Shown here in pieces: positions 1 through 8,281 of a stretch of 64,000 nt of DNA; position 1 is the stretch's first letter, and each line of letters opens with the position of its first letter. The stretch comes from Psychroserpens sp041224425 (GTDB lineage Bacteria; Bacteroidota; Bacteroidia; Flavobacteriales; Flavobacteriaceae): positions 124,001 to 188,000 of the forward strand of contig NZ_JBGFGL010000080.1 in assembly GCF_041224425.1 (NCBI RefSeq), in the 5' to 3' direction. The position numbers and the translations under genes are program-made. Below the pieces are notes generated by a model, which searched no databases, was not told where the DNA came from, and worked only from the letters and a program-made list of their open reading frames with translations.

Positions 1-60
1 GATTTCGTGATATTTTTCAATCACTTCCTTAAATATTTTATTCGCTTTTGCAGTAAACAT
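1..60 (-). CDS. DUF4254 family protein, N-terminal fragment (cut by window edge)
   Basis: Only the first 20 codons are inside the window, starting at an ATG whose complement ends at 60 and running off the left edge. The peptide begins MFTAKANKIFKEVIEKYHEI, which resembles the N-terminus of flavobacterial DUF4254 proteins, often found beside LPS glycosyltransferases. A Bacteroidota -7 box (complement of positions 80-87) lies just upstream. The family call rests on 20 residues and is tentative; that a gene starts here is more secure. Confidence 0.5.
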   Translation of the reverse strand, partial: MFTAKANKIFKEVIEKYHEI

Positions 61-79
61 ATTCGTGATATTTAGAGTA

Positions 80-87
80 CAAATATA
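80..87 (-). promoter_or_regulatory. -7 promoter box for the leftward DUF4254 gene
   Basis: The complement reads TATATTTG, an exact match to the Bacteroidota -7 consensus TAnnTTTG. It lies 20 bp upstream of the start codon of the truncated leftward gene. No convincing -33 element was chosen. Confidence 0.45.
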
Positions 88-130
88 GAAGTAATTATTA
101 ACTTTAGCACTCTTAAAGTCACTACCAAAA

Positions 131-790
131 ATGCAAATCCACAATTTATCCAACACAAATTCTATCTTGAATTCCTTTATTGCCGAGATACGAGATGTAA
201 CCGTTCAAAAAGACCGTATGCGGTTCAGACGTAACATAGAACGTATTGGTGAGGTGTTAGGTTTTGAAATGAGCAAGACCTTGAATTATTCGGAACATAT
301 TGTTGAAACACCATTGGGCAGTAAAAAAACATCTGTTTACCAAAATGAAATTGTTCTTTGTTCTATACTGAGAGCTGGAGTTCCTCTGCATAATGGACTT
401 TTAAATTATTTTGATGATGCTGAAAACGCATTTATTTCGGCCTATAGACATCATAAGCAAAACCCTGAGTCTTTCGAAATCATAGTAGAATATTTAGCGT
501 GTCCAGACCTTGAGGGTAAAACTTTAGTGTTAGCAGATCCCATGTTGGCTACAGGACAATCTATGGTTGCTACATATGAAGCTTTAAAACCTTTTGGAAC
601 ACCTAAAGAAATCCATCTCGTTAGTGTTATTGGAGCCCAAGCTGGTGTGGATTATGTTAAAAATCACTTTGGAAACAATTCACATTTGTGGATTGCCACT
701 GTTGATAAAGAATTAAACGATAAGGGCTACATCGTTCCTGGTTTAGGTGACGCTGGTGATTTGGCTTTTGGAGATAAGCTACAACAGTAA
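131..790 (+). CDS. upp: Uracil phosphoribosyltransferase
   Basis: Salvage enzyme that makes UMP from uracil and PRPP in the cytosol. The 219-residue product has the family's usual length. The PRPP-binding loop, LVLADPMLATGQS, is at about residues 132-144 and the uracil-binding C-terminal stretch, GLGDAGDLAFG, at about 204-214. The ATG at 131 is the first suitable start after the divergent promoter region. The gene converges on and overlaps by 12 bp the DUF6427 gene on the other strand. No truncation is seen. Confidence 0.95.
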   Translation: MQIHNLSNTNSILNSFIAEIRDVTVQKDRMRFRRNIERIGEVLGFEMSKTLNYSEHIVETPLGSKKTSVYQNEIVLCSILRAGVPLHNGLLNYFDDAENAFISAYRHHKQNPESFEIIVEYLACPDLEGKTLVLADPMLATGQSMVATYEALKPFGTPKEIHLVSVIGAQAGVDYVKNHFGNNSHLWIATVDKELNDKGYIVPGLGDAGDLAFGDKLQQ

Positions 791-1705
791 AATTGCCAAA
801 GGTGTCAATAAAAGAACCCAAAGCAAGGTTTCTTTAAACCATTTTTCGGATGTCACCTCAAAATAGTTTGTGATTATTATTGATAATGGCGCGAACATGA
901 AAATAAACTCGCCTCCATTTTTGACTGGAGATAAGACGATTATCAACAAACCTATAATTACCGCAACGATAATTAAAGTATAGGATGGTCGTAAACTTTT
1001 TGTTTTAGATTTAAGGTTTTTCAAGTAATAAAACATAGACCATAATCCAAAAGAAAATATAAGTGTGGAGCCTATAATGATTCGCTTAGAGTTTAAAGGC
1101 GAAAAATCAAAACTAACCTGAATTAGTTCCATATTAAATACTTCAGTAAAATCTTGTTGTGTCAAAATAAGATATGACAAGACAATAATCATTACGGTTG
1201 CAAAACCCGTTATTGGAATGAGCCAATTTTTAATGTCTACTATCACATAAACGATAAGGGCTGCAATTATCAATGCAAAAAACAACAAGGTCCAAAAATG
1301 AAGGCAGGCAGCCAAGGTAATCCAGAACGAAGCATCAAATAATTTTTTCTTGACATCTTTTTTTGTGCGAACACTAATAATTCGCCTTATTGCAAACAGG
1401 ACAAAAAGATTAGCCAAGAGGGTTTTTGAGTTTAAGATAGTCTCAGGCAAAATCGCGAAGAACAAGACAAAAAGCAGTATCCTGTAACTGTTTTTTTTGG
1501 TTAGGTTGTTTTTGTTTACTAAAAAATCAAACACAAAAACAGAAAACAGACAAACCCCAAACAAAACGATTTGTTTTGAGATAAAAAATAAACTTAAGTC
1601 TATTTCAAGATTGAAATGTTTGGTCAAAACAAAAACGGTTAGCAAAAGAAAACTGACCACTACAAAATTAATGGGCTTAGATTGACTGAAAAAATTTGAA
1701 ATCAT
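779..1705 (-). CDS. DUF6427 family multi-pass membrane protein
   Basis: A 308-residue, strongly hydrophobic protein with roughly eight to ten predicted membrane segments from residue 10 to the C-terminus and Lys/Arg-rich cytoplasmic loops such as RTKKDVKKK near residue 115. I recognise it as the DUF6427 family, often found next to upp in flavobacteria. No catalytic motif is visible and its function is unknown. It overlaps the 3' end of upp by 12 bp in convergent orientation, so the two transcripts would be complementary there. Confidence 0.75.
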   Translation of the reverse strand: MISNFFSQSKPINFVVVSFLLLTVFVLTKHFNLEIDLSLFFISKQIVLFGVCLFSVFVFDFLVNKNNLTKKNSYRILLFVLFFAILPETILNSKTLLANLFVLFAIRRIISVRTKKDVKKKLFDASFWITLAACLHFWTLLFFALIIAALIVYVIVDIKNWLIPITGFATVMIIVLSYLILTQQDFTEVFNMELIQVSFDFSPLNSKRIIIGSTLIFSFGLWSMFYYLKNLKSKTKSLRPSYTLIIVAVIIGLLIIVLSPVKNGGEFIFMFAPLSIIITNYFEVTSEKWFKETLLWVLLLTPLAILLL

Positions 1706-1772
1706 GGTAGTAAATAAAACCTAAAAAGGTTCTTTTGTTGTTTTCTTTTTTCCGTTTTATAATGAAAAAATG

Positions 1773-1780
1773 TAATTTTG
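1773..1780 (+). promoter_or_regulatory. -7 promoter box for the DUF6341 gene
   Basis: TAATTTTG matches the Bacteroidota -7 consensus and sits 48 bp before the ATG at 1829. A well spaced -33 TTG is not evident. Confidence 0.4.
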
Positions 1781-1828
1781 TTCCGTAAAGATAAAATTTA
1801 AACCTACAACAAAATTAATTTTTGACTC

Positions 1829-2056
1829 ATGAAAGACTTTTTTTACGCTATAGAGGATTTATTTGTAAATGTTTTGTTTTACCCATTTGATGCGTTACGT
1901 GCTCTTGAACTTGACAATTGGTGGGCAGCAAACTTCTTATCTTGGATTTTCATCATTGTAGGTTTGGTTGCTTTTGTCTACTGGATGAATGAGTTGAAAA
2001 AATACAATGCCAACGGCGAAGAAGATAAGAGTATTACCTCTCACTCTTACTTATAG
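1829..2056 (+). CDS. Small DUF6341 family membrane protein
   Basis: A 75-residue protein with one clear membrane span at about residues 35-52 (ANFLSWIFIIVGLVAFVYWM region) and a short charged C-terminal tail. I recognise it as the flavobacterial DUF6341 family, which some annotations wrongly call uracil phosphoribosyltransferase because it is a neighbour of upp. Function unknown. Its stop overlaps the end of purD by 6 bp in convergent orientation. Confidence 0.7.
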   Translation: MKDFFYAIEDLFVNVLFYPFDALRALELDNWWAANFLSWIFIIVGLVAFVYWMNELKKYNANGEEDKSITSHSYL

Positions 2057-3322
2057 ATCGAACCCAATATCCTTTCGATAGTTCATCTTATCAAAATGTA
2101 TGTGTTGTATGTTTTGGTAAGATTTTTTCAATGCCTCGCTGTGCGTGTTTCCATATGACGTTACCGCCATAACACGACCTCCTGAAGTTTCAATTTTTCC
2201 ATTCTTTGGTATGGCTCCTGCGTGAAAGACTATGGAGTCTTTAACCTTGTCCAATCCAGAAATCTCCTTGCCTTTTTCATAAGATTCAGGATAGCCGCCA
2301 GAAACAAGAACAACTGTTGTAGCAGCCCTATCGTCAACATCAAGTTGGACCCCATCCAAGCGTTCTTCAGAAATCGACTTAAAAATAGCCACCAAGTCTG
2401 TTTTAAGTCTAGGCAAGACTACTTCTGTTTCAGGATCACCCATTCTAACATTGTATTCAATGACTTTTGGGTCATCTCCAACTTTAATTAAACCAATGAA
2501 AACAAATCCTTTATAAGGCAAGTTGTCTTTTTGAAGTCCGTTGATCGTGGGTTTAACAATTTGTTCTTCAATCTTATTTAAAAACTCTTCTGTGGCAAAT
2601 GGCACAGGTGAAACTGCTCCCATACCTCCTGTGTTCAACCCAGTATCGCCTTCTCCTATACGCTTATAATCCTTAGCATTAGGTAAAATTTTGTAGTGTT
2701 TGCCGTCGGTTAGCACAAAACAACTTAGTTCGATTCCATCAAGAAATTCTTCAATGACCACTTTGGAACTTGCATTACCGAATTTAGCATCAACTAACAT
2801 GCTTTTCAATTCTTTTTTGGCTTCGTCAAGGTCGTTGATAATCAAAACACCTTTACCAGCTGCCAAGCCATCTGCTTTTAATACATATGGTGGATTCAAG
2901 CTTTCAAGAAAACTATAGCCTTCCATTAATGAAGAGGCATCAAAACTCTGGTATGCTGCAGTTGGAATGTTATGTCTTGACATAAAAGCTTTTGCAAATT
3001 CCTTACTTCCCTCCAACTCTGCTGCGGCTTTTTGCGGACCAATTATTGAAACATGTTTCAGTGCTTCATCGTTCAGAAAAAAATCATGTACGCCTTGAAC
3101 CAAAGGATCTTCAGGACCCACAACTACCATGTCAATTTCATGGGTTAAAACCGCATTTTTGATAGCTTGAAAATCGGTAACCTTAATGTCTAAGTTTTGA
3201 GCGATATCTGCTGTACCTGAATTGCCTGGTGCAACAAAAAGAGAGGTGCACAATGGGCTTTGGGCTATTTTCCAAGCGAAAGTATGCTCTCTTCCACCAG
3301 AACCTAGTACTAAAATTTTCAT
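2051..3322 (-). CDS. purD: Phosphoribosylamine--glycine ligase (GARS)
   Basis: Second step of de novo purine synthesis: joins phosphoribosylamine and glycine using ATP. The 423-residue product has the standard length and an ATP-grasp layout: N-terminal GSGGREHTFAW at about residues 6-16, nucleotide-binding KADGLAAGKGV near 145, and the metal-binding EYNVRMGDPETEV near 290. I chose the ATG at 3322, giving the usual MKILVLGSG start, over an upstream in-frame extension that enters the promoter. It is monocistronic, with a promoter directly upstream. Confidence 0.95.
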   Translation of the reverse strand: MKILVLGSGGREHTFAWKIAQSPLCTSLFVAPGNSGTADIAQNLDIKVTDFQAIKNAVLTHEIDMVVVGPEDPLVQGVHDFFLNDEALKHVSIIGPQKAAAELEGSKEFAKAFMSRHNIPTAAYQSFDASSLMEGYSFLESLNPPYVLKADGLAAGKGVLIINDLDEAKKELKSMLVDAKFGNASSKVVIEEFLDGIELSCFVLTDGKHYKILPNAKDYKRIGEGDTGLNTGGMGAVSPVPFATEEFLNKIEEQIVKPTINGLQKDNLPYKGFVFIGLIKVGDDPKVIEYNVRMGDPETEVVLPRLKTDLVAIFKSISEERLDGVQLDVDDRAATTVVLVSGGYPESYEKGKEISGLDKVKDSIVFHAGAIPKNGKIETSGGRVMAVTSYGNTHSEALKKSYQNIQHIHFDKMNYRKDIGFDL

Positions 3323-3339
3323 GGAATTTCTTGTTTGCA

Positions 3340-3371
3340 CAAAAATAATTGGTTTTGACTTGAAAAAACAA
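3340..3371 (-). promoter_or_regulatory. purD promoter (-33 TTG, 21 bp, -7 TATTTTTG)
   Basis: On the minus strand a TTG (complement of 3369-3371) is separated by 21 bp from TATTTTTG (complement of 3340-3347), matching both elements of the Bacteroidota promoter. Transcription would start about 12 nt before the purD ATG, giving a very short leader. Confidence 0.6.
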
Positions 3372-3391
3372 TTATTTTACACAAACCTTAA

Positions 3392-4729
3392 TTGAATCTA
3401 ACAACCTTGCGCGTATTTGATTGGACTTTAAAATTCAATGGCTTTCCAATAGATAAAGCCAAGACCGCCTTACAGCAAATTCAAAATGTTTCCGAAGCTA
3501 ATTATGCCAGTTATTTAAATCAAAAAAAGAAAGAGATCGTTGCCTATCATCTCAAGAATAATACAAGCTATAAAAGTATTGGAGGTAATATCAATCTTGA
3601 CGACTGGAGCTCTGTTCCAATCATGACCAAACGGGATTTACAACAACCTTTACACCTAAGGCTGTCAGATGGGTTTTCAGTAAAGAATTGCTATGTTAAC
3701 AAAACCTCTGGTTCCTCAGGAGATCCTTTTATTTTTGCAAAAGACAAATTTTGTCATGCATTGACTTGGGCTATTATCCAAAATCGATTTGGTTGGTTTG
3801 GCCTTGATTTCAACTCTTCTAAGCAGGCTCGTTTTTATGGGATTCCTCTGGACAAAAAAGGCTATTACAAAGAACGTATTAAAGATGTAATGAGTAATCG
3901 TTTTCGGTTTTCGGTTTTTGATTTGAGTGATCAAGCTTTTGAAAAATTATTGGAGAAGTTTAAGGCTAAACCGTTTGAATACATTAATGGCTATACAAGT
4001 GCTATTGTTCAATTTGCTAAATTTTTGGAACGAAAGAAAATCATCTTGACGCAACTTTGTCCAAGTTTGACAGCTTGCGTTGTAACTTCAGAAATGTTAT
4101 TTGAAGATGATAAATTGTTGCTAGAAGAATGGTTCGGTGTGCCTGTTGTAAATGAATATGGTGCTTCGGAATTGGACCTGATTGCTTTCCAGAATCCAAA
4201 CGGACAATGGCAAGTCAATAGTGAGACATTATTTGTTGAAATTCTTGATGAAGACAATCAGCCTAGACCTTACGGACAAGAAGGAAGGATTGTAATTACT
4301 TCTTTATACAATAAAGCGCATCCCTTTATTAGATATGATATTGGAGATATTGGTGTGCTTTCAAAATCGAGTTCTCTGAAACTTCCTATCCTTGAAAAAC
4401 TCATTGGAAGAACCAATGATATAGCTGTGCTTCCTAGCGGAAAGAAAGCTGCAGGACTTACCTTCTATTATATCACTAAGGCGCTTATTGAAGATGATGG
4501 TAATGTCAAGGAGTTTGTCATTGAACAATTAAAACCAGATATTTTTAAAGTGCGTTATACAAGTCATCAGGAATTGTCTGAAGAAAAAAAATCACGTGTT
4601 AAGGAAGAAATTATAAGGTATCTAGAACCTGGAATACAGGTTTTGTTTGAGAGAGAAATTGTGTTGAAACGTTCAAAAGGTGGAAAACTGAAACAGTTTG
4701 TGTCATCTATTAAACCTGAGGATAGATGA
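3392..4729 (+). CDS. PaaK/CapK-like adenylate-forming ligase
   Basis: A 445-residue ANL-superfamily protein related to phenylacetate-CoA ligase. A P-loop-like phosphate-binding motif, NKTSGSSGDPF, is near residue 103, and the nucleotide-site stretch VVNEYGASELD is near 252. Relatives in polysaccharide clusters are called CapK; their substrate is generally unknown, so I do not claim phenylacetate. A stop codon directly precedes 3392, so the gene must begin at this TTG or a later codon. It overlaps the next gene by 4 bp (ATGA), suggesting translational coupling to the glycosyltransferase. Confidence 0.8.
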   Translation: MNLTTLRVFDWTLKFNGFPIDKAKTALQQIQNVSEANYASYLNQKKKEIVAYHLKNNTSYKSIGGNINLDDWSSVPIMTKRDLQQPLHLRLSDGFSVKNCYVNKTSGSSGDPFIFAKDKFCHALTWAIIQNRFGWFGLDFNSSKQARFYGIPLDKKGYYKERIKDVMSNRFRFSVFDLSDQAFEKLLEKFKAKPFEYINGYTSAIVQFAKFLERKKIILTQLCPSLTACVVTSEMLFEDDKLLLEEWFGVPVVNEYGASELDLIAFQNPNGQWQVNSETLFVEILDEDNQPRPYGQEGRIVITSLYNKAHPFIRYDIGDIGVLSKSSSLKLPILEKLIGRTNDIAVLPSGKKAAGLTFYYITKALIEDDGNVKEFVIEQLKPDIFKVRYTSHQELSEEKKSRVKEEIIRYLEPGIQVLFEREIVLKRSKGGKLKQFVSSIKPEDR

Positions 4730-5886
4730 AAGAGGTTATGATCATCACTAGCTATTTTCCTCCTGAAACAGGTGCGGCTTCCAATAGGATTTTTCATTTG
4801 GCTGAAGGCCTGCAAAAACGCAAGTTCAATGTTTCGGTTGTGACGCCATTGCCCAATTATCCAACAGGAAAAATTTTTGATGGTTACAAAGGTAGGTTCA
4901 GTCATAAATCGACCGAAAAAGGAATATCAGTTCATCGTTTATGGATTTATGCCAGTAATTCAAAAAACAAAATCCTACGTTTGATTGCTATGCTATCTTA
5001 CAGTTTTAGTCTTGTGTGGTTTTTTATTAGAAATGCTATCCCAAAAACCGCTATTGTTCAATCACCTCCTTTGTTGGTTGCCTTTACTTGTATGCTATGC
5101 CTTAAATCCAAAAAAAGAAAGCTTGTACTCAATGTTAGCGATCTTTGGCCAATAGCAGGATTAGAACTCGGTGCCTTCAAAAAAGGCTGGAGTTACCGTC
5201 TTTTAGAAAAAATAGAGCGTTTCAATTACAAAAGAGCTGATTTAGTTTTAGGGCAAAGTCATGAGATTCTTTCACATGTACAATCAATTGCACCTCAAAA
5301 AGACACCTACCTGTATAGAAATTATCCTGATTTTGAAATAGGTGATTATGAATATGCCATTACTGAAAAAAGAATAAAGATTGTGTATGCTGGTTTGCTT
5401 GGAATAGCTCAAGGTATTTACAAGCTATGTCAGGAATTGGATTATGAAAAGATCGAATTTCACATTTACGGTTCGGGCGCAGAACAATTTAAAATCGAAT
5501 CTTTTATTAAGGAAAATGCCGAGCTTCCTATTGTTTACCATGGTCATATCTCTCGCTCAGAATTACATACTGAGTTGGTCAAATATGACTTGACGATTAT
5601 TCCATTGTTGAAGCGTATTTATGGTTCAGTTCCTTCAAAAATTTTTGAATATGCAAAGTTAGGTTTGCCGATGCTTTATTTTGGAGGAGGCGAAGGTGAA
5701 GACATTATTAGGAAACACCATTTAGGTTGGGTTGCTGAAGCAGGGAATTATAATCACTTAAATGAGGTTTTAAGTTCTATTGATAAATCTGTTTTTGAAA
5801 AGGAAATGCGAAATAACATTCAGGATGTGGCCAAAAAGGAATTTGATCTCAATACACAACTATCAAAGCTGGAACATAAACTTTAG
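4726..5886 (+). CDS. GT4-type glycosyltransferase (WbuB-like)
   Basis: A 386-residue GT-B glycosyltransferase. The N-terminal half opens with IITSYFPPETGAASNRI (residues 5-21), typical of WbuB-like enzymes. The C-terminal GT4 half includes VYAGLLGIAQGI near residue 223 and a VPSKIFEYAKLGLPML block near 304 that normally contacts the nucleotide sugar. Donor and acceptor cannot be read from sequence. It is coupled to the PaaK-like gene by a 4-bp overlap and meets the sugar transferase gene tail to tail, sharing 4 bp. Confidence 0.85.
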   Translation: MKEVMIITSYFPPETGAASNRIFHLAEGLQKRKFNVSVVTPLPNYPTGKIFDGYKGRFSHKSTEKGISVHRLWIYASNSKNKILRLIAMLSYSFSLVWFFIRNAIPKTAIVQSPPLLVAFTCMLCLKSKKRKLVLNVSDLWPIAGLELGAFKKGWSYRLLEKIERFNYKRADLVLGQSHEILSHVQSIAPQKDTYLYRNYPDFEIGDYEYAITEKRIKIVYAGLLGIAQGIYKLCQELDYEKIEFHIYGSGAEQFKIESFIKENAELPIVYHGHISRSELHTELVKYDLTIIPLLKRIYGSVPSKIFEYAKLGLPMLYFGGGEGEDIIRKHHLGWVAEAGNYNHLNEVLSSIDKSVFEKEMRNNIQDVAKKEFDLNTQLSKLEHKL

Positions 5887-7289
5887 TAGGCTTTGTCATC
5901 ACCTTTGACCAAATTGATAAAGGTTTGCACAATGATCTTAAAGTCGAGAATCAATGACCAGTTTTCAATATAAAAAATGTCGTACTTTATTCTGTTGATG
6001 ATGTCTTTGTCTAATTTGACTTCTCCACGATACCCTTTAATCTGAGCCAATCCAGTAATGCCAGGTTTAACCTTATGTCTGAAGATGAAATTATACTTGT
6101 CGATCTTCTTGGAATACTCATCGGTATATGAAAGCATATGAGGTCTCGGACCGACAACACTCATATCTCCCAAAAGCACATTAATAAACTGAGGTAATTC
6201 GTCAAGACTTGTTCGCCTTAAAAACTTTCCGACCTTAGTGACACGCCTATCATTCTTACTTACATAAGTTCCTTTAATCTCTTCTGTAATGGTTAGGGTT
6301 CTAAATTTATAGCAGACAAATTCTTTGTAGTTAATTCCTGTTCTTTTATGCTTATAAATAAGTGGCCCTTTTGATTCCAGTTTCACCAAAATGTATAAAA
6401 TAACTGTCATCCAAGATAAAACGAAAATGATAATGAATAATGAAAAGACAATGTCAAAACTTCGCTTTAATATCTTGTTGATTTCATTATTGAGTGCTAC
6501 TTCTTGGATAGATAATACAGGAATATAGCTATAGAAGTTTGTTTGAAGTCTTTTGGTAAAGAGCTTTTTGGTATTTGGTACAAATTTTATATTGCAGTGA
6601 TTGTGATTTGCATATTTTACATACTCAGCTAATTCTCTTTCTCGTAATTCATCAATGGCGCAATAAATCTCATCGATATTGTGGTTTTCCAAATATTCAA
6701 AACTCTCTTTTATCGTGCCTGAAACTCCCTCTTCATTAGAATTATTGAACACGCCTTTTAGTGCATACCCTAGATCCTTTTTTTCAAGAAACATTTTTTT
6801 TAAATCCTTAACTGTATCTCCACGACCTATGATAACAACATTTCTGAAGTTTCCTTTTAAATACAATCGTACGGTTTTTAAAAGATAATAGCTAAGAAGC
6901 TTGATAATACTTATAGAGGCAAACACATACAATAGATATTTCAAGGTTTCAATTGCCTCAATATTTATGCTTCTGAAGACGCCTTCAAAGGCAAAAACGC
7001 CAAGTCCGAAAACAATAAATTGCTTGATAATAAGCGACAATATGTTTATCAAAGAGGTGTATCTATACACCTTATAAAAATCATTGGCATAAGTAGAGAT
7101 CAACCAATAGAGCACAGAATAAAACAAAAACAAAAGATGCTTGTCATTAAGTGTCTTTGATGAAAAAAAGTATAAGTCTTCATCATTGAAGTTCAGCAAG
7201 TAAAACGCGAATATATTAACTATGAAAAGGTCATATACAATCAGAACAGGTCGTAAGACCCATGAATATCTTCCGCGCCTAAACTCCAT
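5883..7289 (-). CDS. Undecaprenyl-phosphate sugar-phosphate transferase, copy 1 (WcaJ-like)
   Basis: Initiates polysaccharide repeat-unit assembly by moving a sugar-1-phosphate onto undecaprenyl phosphate at the inner membrane. The 468-residue protein has the PHPT layout: four N-terminal membrane spans, a Rossmann-like CoA-binding-like region (VVIIGRGDTV near residue 150), a membrane hairpin near 280, and the catalytic C-terminal domain with KFRTL, RRTSLDELPQ, VVGPRP and KPGITGLAQ. It closely resembles the product of 9604-10947. It is the last gene of the minus-strand run and overlaps the plus-strand GT4 gene end by 4 bp. Confidence 0.9.
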   Translation of the reverse strand: MEFRRGRYSWVLRPVLIVYDLFIVNIFAFYLLNFNDEDLYFFSSKTLNDKHLLFLFYSVLYWLISTYANDFYKVYRYTSLINILSLIIKQFIVFGLGVFAFEGVFRSINIEAIETLKYLLYVFASISIIKLLSYYLLKTVRLYLKGNFRNVVIIGRGDTVKDLKKMFLEKKDLGYALKGVFNNSNEEGVSGTIKESFEYLENHNIDEIYCAIDELRERELAEYVKYANHNHCNIKFVPNTKKLFTKRLQTNFYSYIPVLSIQEVALNNEINKILKRSFDIVFSLFIIIFVLSWMTVILYILVKLESKGPLIYKHKRTGINYKEFVCYKFRTLTITEEIKGTYVSKNDRRVTKVGKFLRRTSLDELPQFINVLLGDMSVVGPRPHMLSYTDEYSKKIDKYNFIFRHKVKPGITGLAQIKGYRGEVKLDKDIINRIKYDIFYIENWSLILDFKIIVQTFINLVKGDDKAY

Positions 7290-7297
7290 ACAAAAGT

Positions 7298-8281
7298 TTA
7301 ATTTATGTAATCAGAAAAGTCTTTATGCTCGCTTTTATAGAGCTCTTCTTGCGTTAAATTCTTAAAGTACTCAAAGGTTTTTTTCATACCTTCAGCTCTA
7401 TCGACCTTAGGCTCCCAATTTAAAAGTTTCTTTGCTAACGTAATATCTGGTTGGCGTTGCATAGGATCGTTAACAGGAAGTTCTTTATAGACAATTTTTT
7501 GCTTGGTTCCTGTTAGTTTTATGATTTCCTCTGCAAAATCCTTGATAGAAATTTCATGTGGGTTTCCTATATTGACTGGTTTGGAGTAATCACTGTGAAG
7601 TAGTCTAAAGATTCCTTCGACTTGGTCGTCCACGTAGCAGAAAGACCTGGTTTGCGATCCATCTCCAAATACGGTTAAGTCTTCACCTCTAAGTGCCTGT
7701 CCCATAAAGGCAGGAATCACTCTTCCATCATTTAGTCGCATACGAGGACCATAGGTATTAAAAATTCTAACGATTCTTGTTTCCAATCCATGAAACCTAT
7801 GGTAGGCCATAGTAATGGACTCTTGAAATCGTTTTGCCTCATCATAAACACCTCTTGGACCAATGGTATTGACATTGCCATAATATTCTTCGGTTTGAGG
7901 ATGGACTAATGGGTCTCCATAGACTTCAGATGTTGACGCAATTAATATTCTTGCATTTTTCGCCTTTGCAAGACCAAGACAGTTATGCGTTCCAAGCGAC
8001 CCAACTTTTAAAGTTTGAATAGGTATCTTTAAGTAATCTATTGGACTAGCAGGAGAAGCAAAATGCAGTATGTAATCTAAATCACCTTCAATAGAAATAT
8101 ATTTGGTGATATCGTGTTCTATAAATTCGTAACTAGAATTATTGAGAAGGTGTTCTATATTTTTTTGATCTCCGGTAATGAAATTATCCATCCCAATAAC
8201 ATAGTAACCTTCTTTAATAAACCGATCACTCAAATGCGAACCTAAAAATCCGGCTGCTCCAGTAATTAATACTCTTTTCAT
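7298..8281 (-). CDS. UDP-glucuronate decarboxylase (UDP-xylose synthase)
   Basis: An extended SDR enzyme predicted to convert UDP-glucuronate to UDP-xylose. At 327 residues it has the length of single-domain UXS enzymes. The NAD-binding motif TGAAGFLGSH is at residues 7-16 and the catalytic Y-x3-K lies in GVYDEAKRF near 146. The FASPASPIDY and RIFNTYGPRM blocks are characteristic of UXS. It overlaps ugd by 4 bp, so substrate production and use are coupled. A UDP-glucuronate epimerase is a less likely alternative. Confidence 0.88.
   Translation of the reverse strand: MKRVLITGAAGFLGSHLSDRFIKEGYYVIGMDNFITGDQKNIEHLLNNSSYEFIEHDITKYISIEGDLDYILHFASPASPIDYLKIPIQTLKVGSLGTHNCLGLAKAKNARILIASTSEVYGDPLVHPQTEEYYGNVNTIGPRGVYDEAKRFQESITMAYHRFHGLETRIVRIFNTYGPRMRLNDGRVIPAFMGQALRGEDLTVFGDGSQTRSFCYVDDQVEGIFRLLHSDYSKPVNIGNPHEISIKDFAEEIIKLTGTKQKIVYKELPVNDPMQRQPDITLAKKLLNWEPKVDRAEGMKKTFEYFKNLTQEELYKSEHKDFSDYIN

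Noticed and set aside
4590..4602. CACGTG core resembling parS in the PaaK-like gene
   Set aside because: Only the 6-bp core matches; the flanks do not fit the parS arms.
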